The notes beneath the pieces were generated by a model. It made no database searches. It was not told where the DNA came from and saw nothing but the letters and a program-made list of their open reading frames with translations. A program made the position numbers and the translations under genes. 64,000 bases of DNA. Source: Prunus persica. Lineage: Eukaryota; Streptophyta; Magnoliopsida; Rosales; Rosaceae. The stretch is taken from contig NC_034014.1 in assembly GCF_000346465.2 (NCBI RefSeq), positions 24,341,297 to 24,405,296 of the forward strand. Reading direction: 5' to 3'. Shown here in pieces: positions 56,224 through 64,000 of this stretch; the first letter of the stretch is position 1, and each line of letters opens with the position of its first letter.

Positions 56224-56577
56224 TTAGTGAAGCTGAAAGCGTTGGCCTTGCATTGCCTCCTGTGCTTGGTTAGATGGTGGATATGGAGTCTTTGGTAACA
56301 TGCCAAAGTTTAATGGACTTGCATTGCCTCCTGTGCTAGGGCCAGATGGTGGATATGGAGCCTTTGGTAACATGCCAAAGTTCAATTTTCTTGATGAATA
56401 TTCTAGAACAACTGGACTCACAATATGTGATTTGCCAGAACTAGAAGGTGAAGTTGGAGTGGTTTTTGGTTGCCTAGGTTCACTGGAATCTGGAGAGCAA
56501 TAGGCAAAGCCCAAAACCAGCAAAAGCACCAAGGTTATCCAACACATTTTTTTTGGGGCACCTGCCATTTTCTTCAT
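56224..56577 (-). CDS. IDA-like secreted precursor with two EPIP repeats, C-terminally frameshifted
   Basis: 117 residues from the ATG at 56577. A strong signal peptide (CWITLVLLLVLGFAYCS, cut near residue 28) is followed by a Ser/Pro/Thr-rich spacer and two repeats, KLNFGMLPKAPYPPSGPSTG (64-83) and LNFGMLPKTPYPPS (89-102). After the second, one base is missing relative to the first unit (compare 'ggccctagcacagg' with 'aaccaagcacagg'), so the last 15 residues are out of frame and a third unit beyond the stop is lost. An ATG 90 bases upstream (56667) is in frame, but it lies beside the TATA-like 'ttataagg' (56653-56660), so transcripts should start after it. Gene 4 lies about 1.3 kb away on the same strand. 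Confidence 0.65.
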   Translation of the reverse strand: MKKMAGAPKKMCWITLVLLLVLGFAYCSPDSSEPRQPKTTPTSPSSSGKSHIVSPVVLEYSSRKLNFGMLPKAPYPPSGPSTGGNASPLNFGMLPKTPYPPSNQAQEAMQGQRFQLH

Positions 56578-57843
56578 GCTTCTCTTCTTCTTCGTCTTCG
56601 CCTTCTTCTTTTTGACTTTGATTTGAGAATGAAAATCATTTGCTCCACTCTGCCTTATAATTTGCATTCATCCCTAGCAATCAGCCACGATTTCCTCTTC
56701 CCACTCAATCACTTGATTGATTGATTGATTACTGTAATCGCTCCTGAAGACTTGCCGTTTCTTTTTCAGTCATTGATTTCCCTAAATTGTTAATTGTAAT
56801 CAATCAGCTACTGATTAGGAAATTATAGTTATGGTAAATTCTTTACTTTCTTTCAATCAAAGGCCTATAGGGTTCACCAATCGAGGAGGTTAATTATGTG
56901 AAGCTAAGAGGAAAATGACAATGAAATATAATAAATTTAGAACAATCTAAATATGTGTCGGTGGTTGGAGGGAGCATTTTTGCTTGTCACTTTAACCCAA
57001 GCTGTACCCTGGACCTCACTACCATTCACAACACTTGACACATGTCCATTGGCGTAACAATAGTTCCATAAATACAAAACAAAGAGTTAACTATAGTTAT
57101 GTCAATAGATGTGTGTCAAGTGTTGAGAAGAGTAGTGATGATACATCTTAGGTTAAAATAGTGTTACTTTAAGTTAATTAGATATGTAAAAACTTGGCAT
57201 CGAAAATCTAGAACGAGTACATGAATATATGAAAAATAAAAAATAGGAGAAAAACAATAATGAAATATTCTTAACTTAGAAAATAGATTTTAATATTATG
57301 GTAGGTTGATGCCATAGGATTGTAAAAATCTTGGCATATATGTAGTGTAGTGCGGAAAATAAATCGAAGGCCATTTGAGCCATTGAATGATAACCCAAGT
57401 ACATGAACAAGGCCACAAATTTAACCCAAGTATACTAAGCTGGATACATGCTACATTTTGGGTCGTGACAGATTATTTATCCTAGTACTAAGGTCCTTCA
57501 AAGTTGAAGCAAGAAATGAAGGCCAATTTCTAAATTTTGTCCAAATTAAAGGTAAAACGATGAGTTCGTCATGAAATGAAAAATCCCTTCAACTTTCATA
57601 TTTTTGATTTTTTTTTTAACATACTTGAAATTTGTGAGTTATCTAATCCAATATAATTCTAGGTACCAAACGTTGCCATGTGGATTTGAAGGACTGGTCC
57701 GTGTTCTTCTGGTGGGTTGAGATGGTTGAATTGGTGCATCAACTTTATTTAAAAACCAGAAACAGGTGAGCTCACACAATTATCTGCTACTAGCTAGAAC
57801 AAGGTGGTAGAACTGTAGTGCACCTTTTGTAACATACCAAAGT
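56578..57843. promoter_or_regulatory. Promoter region of IDA-like gene 3 and 3' flank of gene 4
   Basis: Contains TATA-like 'ttataagg' on the minus strand at 56653-56660. The stretch at about 56870-56990 ('gggttcaccaat', 'gtgaagctaa', 'aatgacaatgaa', 'aataaatttagaacaatc') is repeated beside the relic at 48.9 kb. No other gene was seen up to 57843. Confidence 0.5.
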
Positions 57844-58290
57844 TTAATTTTCTGATGAACTTTGCTGAGGAGGACTTGCATTATGCCTACCACCAGGACC
57901 AGATGGTGGAATGAGAGTACCCTTTGGCAGCATAGAAAACTCCAATTTTCTTGGAAAAGGAGGACTCAGACCATGTCCTTTACCTGCATCAGAAGGTTGA
58001 ATTGGAGGGCCTTTTGGTAATACACCAAACTTTGATTTTGGTTGAAATGATAGAGGAGGTAGATTTTTGCTATGTCCCTTACTTGGACCAGATGGTGGAA
58101 TTAGAGATCTAGTTGATAGCATGTGGCCAAATGTAGCCCCTCCTCCATGAAACTGCCCATGCTTCTCTCCTTTATTTGTGATGAGCTTACTTGCATCTGG
58201 GGAGAAAGAGGCAAAGCCCAACACTAGCACAAGCACCAAGGCCACCACCAATGACAATTTTTGACAGGTTAGTGCCATGCTCTTCTTCAT
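57844..58290 (-). CDS. IDA-like secreted precursor with three EPIP/PIP-like repeats
   Basis: 148 residues from the ATG at 58290 (MKKSMALTCQ), followed by a long hydrophobic signal peptide (KLSLVVALVLVLVLGFASFS). Three units follow: HMLSTRSLIPPSGPSKGHSK (about 56-75), FGVLPKGPPIQPSDAGKGHG (about 88-107) and FSMLPKGTLIPPSGPGGRHN (about 118-137). Only the last ends in RHN, the C-terminus that HAESA-type receptors recognise in IDA; the first two end GHS or GHG, closer to PIP peptides (SGPS...GH). An in-frame ATG at 58356 would add 22 basic residues, but it overlaps a TATA-like 'ctatatgag' aligned with that of the sister genes, so I prefer 58290. This is the copy most like a working IDA/IDL gene. 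Confidence 0.75.
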   Translation of the reverse strand: MKKSMALTCQKLSLVVALVLVLVLGFASFSPDASKLITNKGEKHGQFHGGGATFGHMLSTRSLIPPSGPSKGHSKNLPPLSFQPKSKFGVLPKGPPIQPSDAGKGHGLSPPFPRKLEFSMLPKGTLIPPSGPGGRHNASPPQQSSSEN

Positions 58291-58351
58291 GAATCTCTTG
58301 TTTTCTATTTTTCCTTTTTGTTGCTTCTGAGTGAAAATCATGCCATACTTG

Positions 58352-58360
58352 CTCATATAG
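58352..58360 (-). promoter_or_regulatory. TATA-like box of IDA-like gene 4
   Basis: Reads 'ctatatgag' on the minus strand; 'gattttcactca' follows about ten bases later, aligned with 'ggttttcattt' of gene 1 and 'gattttcattct' of gene 3. About 62 bases separate it from the chosen ATG, similar to gene 1. Confidence 0.45.
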
Positions 58361-58952
58361 GAATTAGGTTATACTTCACTAAGAAATTCTTTAAAGTTTT
58401 TACTTTATTTTCCTCAAGTGCTTGTTTGCTATTTAATAGCACTATCAATCCAAGTTAGGCTCTATGCCATTGTATTTCATCTGTATATTCGTCTGTAGCC
58501 AGTAAAGTATGCCATATGAGGTTCACCAACTATGGAAGCTTATCAAATGTTTTCTTCGTTGAAGGATAGGAGGAAATTTTATCTTAAAGGAAAGTCATTT
58601 TCACCCTACTAGCCTGGTATTCATAAATATGAGTTATAAATACAAATTCGATATGAATACATATTTATGGTAAGTTTCCATTGTGGCCGCAACATTTGGT
58701 TGCAAGTGTCCTGTTGTAGTCTGTAGTCTTGTAGACTACCTAAGAAAAAAAAAAGTAGCATCATTTTGCAGTCCCGAAGCATTCTATTCTCCATCATTAG
58801 TCATACCAAGTTAACAACTTTTGTAGCAAAGACTAATCTTTTTATTCATCTTTCTCATGAAACTACCATTTCATGGCTTCATTTACATACTCTACTTAAG
58901 CTTCTAGACCAACAAAGAAAAAAACTTGAGTTGAAAATTTTCGCATTCTACA
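58361..58952. other. Intergenic
   Basis: Upstream DNA of IDA-like gene 4 and the 3' side of the VARLMGL/DUF4378 gene. No gene was seen. Confidence 0.45.
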
Positions 58953-61900
58953 CTACATAACCACTACCTCTGCTACTAGCTCATCTATCAACGAGTTCTC
59001 TACTTCCCTACCTATTATGTCTATGTCGTCTCCCAAATCCAACCACAGCGAGTCTCTTTCGAGCACTTTCTCCAGATTGTCCTCATTTGCGTTCTCTTCT
59101 TGGCTTGCCAGCAACTTGCACAGAACACCATGGAGTACACTTCTATGGATCCACTTGGGACCAACTCTTTTGTTTGCAGGCCTCACCCATGGGTGTGGAT
59201 CAGTGAATTGCTCAAACATCTCCAGAAGCCCTGAATTTATCCGGTCGAACAGTAATCTCCTCTCAGGCTTTGGCCAAGAAGTCTGATCAGAGTATTTCTT
59301 CTCAAGCTCTTCGAACAGTAAAGGGCTCACAGGACATTCTGGAGTGTGCCATGTTGTCAAAAAGGTACCCGAGTCAGCACTGTTTAAACCAGATTCAGTT
59401 AAAATATCGGCCAAGTACGAGGACTCCCAGCTCCCTTGATCTCTATGAAGTCCTATTGCATCTGAAAACCCAGTAGATTCTTCACCAACTTCTTCATCAC
59501 TTGAGATTTCCATGGGTCCCTCTGCATATGGTTCTGACTCCAGCTTGAGTAGCTGAAGCTGCATCCGAAGCCCTAACAACCAAATAGAATATGAAAATTA
59601 AGGCAAACAAAAGGAATAGATCAATTAACTAAACGAATGTGCAACACAGAAGGAAGAAAAGGTAATCATAGTCATAATAGAAGTCAAAACAGATTCAGTT
59701 CAACAAATTCAATTGATATGGCGGACAAAATTTCAACTCCCACCAACGACTACAGCCCACCTTATCCAACATCCACACTCAGAAATTGCAAAATCAACTG
59801 ACTTCTCGCACATGATATAATTGGAAAGCAGCAAGGCAATAGTTTATTCTATTCCAGCACCTACATATTCCATAAGGAAACTAGCACTAGAAACCTAAAA
59901 AATAATCAATATAAATGGTCTTCCAATTACCTTGCAGGTCAGCATTGAGACTCTCAAAGCATTCAGGAGAAGATGATGCATCATCAGTGAAAGGAACTTC
60001 CAGAACGGAAACAGGACTGGGTTGATCCGCCTCCTTAGTTCTTGCAGGCGATTCTATTCCAGGTACAGGGTGGTCAGAGGGGACTGCCCGTTCAACAGGT
60101 GGCCTGATTGATGGTTCCTGGAAATTTATTGAAATATTTAAGAGAAAAATATTTTGATGCAAAGCTCAGATTTCAACTGCGCAGGAAATGAATTCCAAAC
60201 ACATAGAATAGAAGTGACATACACAAAGTATGATGAATTGATACATCTACTTGTTTGTATAAAATGGTATATGGTAAAATCATCAACAATAATTAACATC
60301 TCACAAAGAGTAATATGCAACAGGTATATATATATTTTTTTGTCCTCAGGAACATCAAAAATGAAATCATATAAGAGTTTTTTAGAATCAGTCCTGGGGA
60401 TTTCAACATCAATAAGTCTCTACTAAATCTATATCATTACAGCATTGATATTATCCTATCACACAATCAAAAACCAAGCAGACAATTAAACACAAACCTG
60501 AGGAACTAGGTTCTCTTTGGGAGTAGAAGAAGAATCGCCTTCTACCAACATACGAGAAGATGATTCTGGAAGGAACGTATCCGGAGTTTCGGAAGGTAAT
60601 GATGCATCCGGATCCACCAGTTTTACAGAAGCTGAACTTGAATCTGCAGCATTACTAGGTGATGACTCAAAGACTGAAATATTCTGCTGGGATTGATTGT
60701 TCGCTTCAAAGTCGGTTTTATCTTTACTCTGAGTAGTATGAGTTTCAGGTGAAATGTCAATAGCTTCCCTACCTAAGGAGCGAGAAGAATACGATCTTTT
60801 ATTACTGGATCTAGAGTGTTTGCGGGCACCTTCTCTAAGATCAAGATTCCCCTTTACTAGCTGGTTTCTTTCGTGCTGGACTGTTTCTTTTGGTATCAGA
60901 TACCTGTCATCACGTATAGTTTCACGGCGCATACTTGTTTTATAACTTCCAAATGCACTAGATGAAGATGGAAGAGATTTCGATCTTGATAAACTATTAA
61001 TACATCCATCCTTCCAGCCATCCCTACTGCTGATACCCAGAGGTCCACCACATCGTGCAGGTGCATCTTCAGTAGAAAATTTATCTCTAAATCTTGCCTC
61101 ACCAATCATGGCATTCAATTTTTCTGCTCGCATTTCCTTGTCGGGGATAGCAAGCATTTCAGCAAGGGTGTTGCCCCTGCTAACAACTCCCATTTCTTGG
61201 GACTTGTGAGTCATTTTCCATCTCTCTGAGAGTCTCTTCTTGGCCTCTCTACTCACAGTTGATTCAGTAGAGCATGATGATGACGGCCTAGAGTGATTAT
61301 TCAAGTGAAAGGAATGTCTGGAAGCCACTGACATCACCTCTGATTCATTTGCAGATTCATTCTCAGACATGCTACAAGAACTCTCATCACCAGCATATCC
61401 TTTCAAACCAGATGATGAAAAACGTACAGAACCGGTGCTAAAGTTATTCCTCATTTGCCTTGTGATTTCTTTAGCAACTTCCCTAGATTCTCTAGACTTA
61501 TGCCTCAAATGGCCATCTTTATCTTGGGAGTTTTTCCTTCCCCGTGATTCTGTCTCCCTATTTCTAATGCTCGGAAATTCTGCGTGTTTCCTACCATCTA
61601 ACATAGAAGCATGAGAAGAACAAGGTGATGAAATAGTTTTGGTACCATTCAGCATCTTCCCAAGGTTAGGTTTCAGAACAACTATCCTTGTAGGAGGAAT
61701 GGAAGATTCATTTTTCACTTCTGATAGGTTAATTGATGACTTGAGAGAACTATGACCAGCATGTCTACTGTCAGAGTGGCTAGAAAAAGAATCGCGATGC
61801 TCCTGAGGAGATTTACAGTTATTCTTCCGAGGGGTTTCTCTCACTGCTGTCCAGCCAAGGTCAATGTTCTCATACCTCTGAGCTTCTGATGACTTCATAG

Positions 61901-63674
61901 AGGCTATGTGACCACAACGGGAAGGGGGGCCACCTTGCAGATCATGCAGATGCTTTGCGAACAATGAGTCTGGTTGCTGAAGAAATTTTAGAAGAAGATC
62001 CTTGTTAGAATCCAGCACCTCAAGTGCATCATGGAATTCCTTTGAATCCTGTAGCCTCTCATCTGTTGAAAGACGTTTAGCATCCATGAATTTCTGTCGA
62101 ACAAAAGCCATCTCAGCATCACTGAGCTTCGAGTTAGCATTCCCTCGTGAAGAGCAACTACGACCTTCTACCTTTGAAGCTTCGAAAACTTCAAACACAT
62201 CCTTGAATTCTTGTTGCTCCTTTGAGTTCTTCCTAGATGAACGGCGGTCATAACACATGCTGCTCCTCTCCTCTTTCTCTACCAATCTTGTCCTCTGAAG
62301 ACAATTCTCTGAAATGCTTTTCTGTTGTCTATGAGCAGGCTGCTGAGGTGGCAGCCCATCAAGACCCATCAATTTGGCAATAACGCTTGGCGATCTCCTT
62401 CTGGGTTCAGTTTCTCTCAACATCTCCTCAGCTAATAATTTCTTTATGGGAGTTCCAACAACTTGCGTTGAAGATCGTCGCCCCAACTCAAACGTGAACT
62501 GCAAGGGGAAAAACAATACACTTGATCATGAATGCCATATCTGTAGTTGATATTTTGAAAATAAATCAAAATGAGCGAAGATTTCACAGAAAAACACTAT
62601 TCTTTGGCTCACTTCAACACAAAACAGTTGTTACTCTGTTTGTCTTACAAATGACAGGAAAACAAAAACCAAATCATGCGGCTCAATATACACAACTAGA
62701 AAATGAGCTTACCGAGTCGTCCCCTGTAGAGCCACTACTGCAAGAACTAGAATCAGAGGCCAATTTTGGAAAGTTTTTCTGTTTCTTAACCTGCCTGTTT
62801 CCTGGAAATAAAACCATAAAACATCAGGATGTCCCTTCGAAAGCATAAACAAAGTGAGAAGGATCTACTTCATAAAATTTACAAGCAATTAGAAATCAAA
62901 ATAACTAGTACCCAACCCAGTAAATAATCAGAGAGCGATTAAACAGTTCATGGGAAAAAGGGAAGAACTGGAACAATAAAACGTAGAAAACATGGCAATG
63001 TCTGGAAAACAGCATGCAGAAAACAGAGGAAATTTCATAATTGTCTTTGACTAATCAAAAAGAAGCAATTGAATTATAACTCATCATCTCCTGGAATTCA
63101 TTATGGAAACAAAGGAAATCATGGCAATACCACCACAGAAAAGTCACAAACTTTACCAAATTACAGACACAAACCAAAATAACCTGCATTGCACAGCCAG
63201 TAGAGAAAATAAATTAAAGCTGATAAATAAATAAAAATTGTTGCCTTTAGTGGATAACATGATAAAAGAAAATTTGAGAAAAATCCAAAGTGGTTATGAA
63301 GTTCAAAACTTTTTTATTTTCTTTAATTGGAAAAGAAGAGATTAGTAGATTCCGTTCAAGGAAGCTTGATAGTTTAGCTTAATCGTTGCGTTTCGAAAAC
63401 ACCGAGGGAAAAATAACTAATTTCAGCCAAAATCTGAATTTCGTCTTCCTTCTTTTTTTTCTTTCTTTCTTTCTCTCGGTTTTCTCGGAAAACAAACAGG
63501 GTCGGAATTTCAGACAACTTACGGAGTTGAAAAACCACAAAACAAAAACAAAAAAAGCCAAAATCAGAGCACCAGACCTCCTCTAAAAGCTCGTTCAGTG
63601 GAGGCGAATCTTTCCTCGGAGCTCCTATCAGCAATGCTCGTAATCTTAGACCTCCTTGGCCGCAACTTCTCCAT
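58953..63674 (-). CDS. VARLMGL/DUF4378 protein (TRM-like, putative microtubule-associated)
   Basis: Five coding exons: 63674-63578, 62801-62713, 62498-60498, 60117-59931 and 59572-58953, all GT-AG with matching phases, giving 997 residues. The start MEKLRPRRSKITS is the first ATG in frame. The VARLMGL motif appears as SPSVIAKLMGLDGLP (about 98-112). A long Ser/Arg/Lys-rich disordered middle has islands such as FMDAKRLSTDERLQDSKEF and KRLSERWKMTHK. The C-terminal DUF4378 spans about 840-990, from SSYLADILTESGL to DDIDIIGREVENSLIDELV. Plant proteins with this pair include the TON1-recruiting-motif and LONGIFOLIA families, which help organise cortical microtubules and cell shape. Whether a TON1-binding motif is present could not be confirmed, so the TRM subgroup is open. 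Confidence 0.88.
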
Positions 63675-64000
63675 TTTCACTCATTAAAACACCCTCCCAA
63701 ACCTAAAAATTAAAAATTTACGCACACAAAAGTAATGCGGAAGAAACAGAGATCGGAAACTCCCCACAGACGCACGCAACACGAAGCTTCGGAGAAAATC
63801 ACACCTAAAAAGAAAAAGCCCTAAGTTTTCAGCTCCACACACAGAAAAAAAGAAAATTGCAGAAAAAACCAGATCTTGTAAAGAAAGAGAAGGAGAGAGA
63901 AGGCTGTTGAAACGGAGACAGAGAGATAGAGTGAGAGTAATAAAGAGGCGTCCGTGTCTGAGAACAGAGAAGAGAGGGAGAGAGAGAGGGAGAGAGAGCG
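63675..64000 (-). promoter_or_regulatory. 5' leader and promoter side of the VARLMGL/DUF4378 gene
   Basis: Upstream of the first coding exon. 63890-64000 is a GA-rich tract, CT-rich on the gene strand, typical of a plant 5' leader. The gene may have further non-coding sequence beyond the window. Confidence 0.45.

Noticed and set aside
56001..56503. Plus-strand frames opposite IDA-like gene 3
   Set aside because: They are the reverse of the signal-peptide and EPIP coding strand; the minus strand shows the signal peptide, TATA and repeats.

Overview
This is plant nuclear DNA, most likely from a woody eudicot; a rosid such as a member of the Rosaceae would fit, but the window alone cannot prove the genus. 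The evidence is AT-rich intergenic DNA, spliced GT-AG genes plus one AT-AC (U12-type) intron, plant-specific families (MAKR, ITN1/ANK-PGG, EXO70, UXS, NaKR, VARLMGL/DUF4378, DUF7086, IDA-like peptides), and many small plant transposons (PIF/Harbinger, Helitron, Mutator-like, LINE remnants).

Layout. 1-830 is the 3' part of a membrane-associated kinase regulator gene. 4.7-14.5 kb holds two same-strand (-) ankyrin/PGG genes, one resembling Arabidopsis At5g02620 and one resembling ITN1 (At3g12360), with matching exon structure. A 539-bp Mutator-like TIR element with a 10-bp target duplication lies between them. 16.2-18.7 kb is a five-exon pectate-lyase-like gene (+) whose product starts with a myristoylation-like MGNS end instead of a signal peptide. 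20.5-22.4 kb is an intronless EXO70 gene (-). 22.5-31.1 kb is gene-poor and holds a Harbinger MITE, LINE 3'-end fragments, simple repeats and one tRNA-Arg(UCG). 31.1-34.4 kb is a seven-exon UDP-glucuronate decarboxylase gene (+) of the membrane-bound UXS2/UXS4 type, carrying the AT-AC intron. A decayed Harbinger element follows it. 39.2-40.4 kb is a NaKR-type heavy-metal-domain gene (+).

41.5-58.4 kb is the most unusual part: two small gene families duplicated locally and interleaved. One is DUF7086 (two apparently readable copies and three pseudogenes). The other is a set of short secreted proteins whose repeats match the extended PIP motif of IDA/IDA-LIKE signalling peptides (FG-LPKG-PIPPSGPS-R). 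One copy has four clear motif repeats separated by proline runs, one has three, one has two plus a third lost by frameshift, and two are broken. A 3.9-kb Harbinger element with a TTA target duplication sits inside one DUF7086 pseudogene and splits it. 59.0-63.7 kb is a five-exon (-) gene for a 997-residue VARLMGL/DUF4378 protein related to TRM proteins.

The genes do not form one pathway. Possible shared themes are cell wall and secretion (pectate lyase-like, EXO70, UXS), membrane signalling (MAKR, ITN1-like, IDA-like) and phloem/ion function (NaKR). These are family-level inferences and do not imply co-regulation. Exon borders were read from GT-AG (or AT-AC) signals, reading-frame phase and family conservation, with no transcript data.
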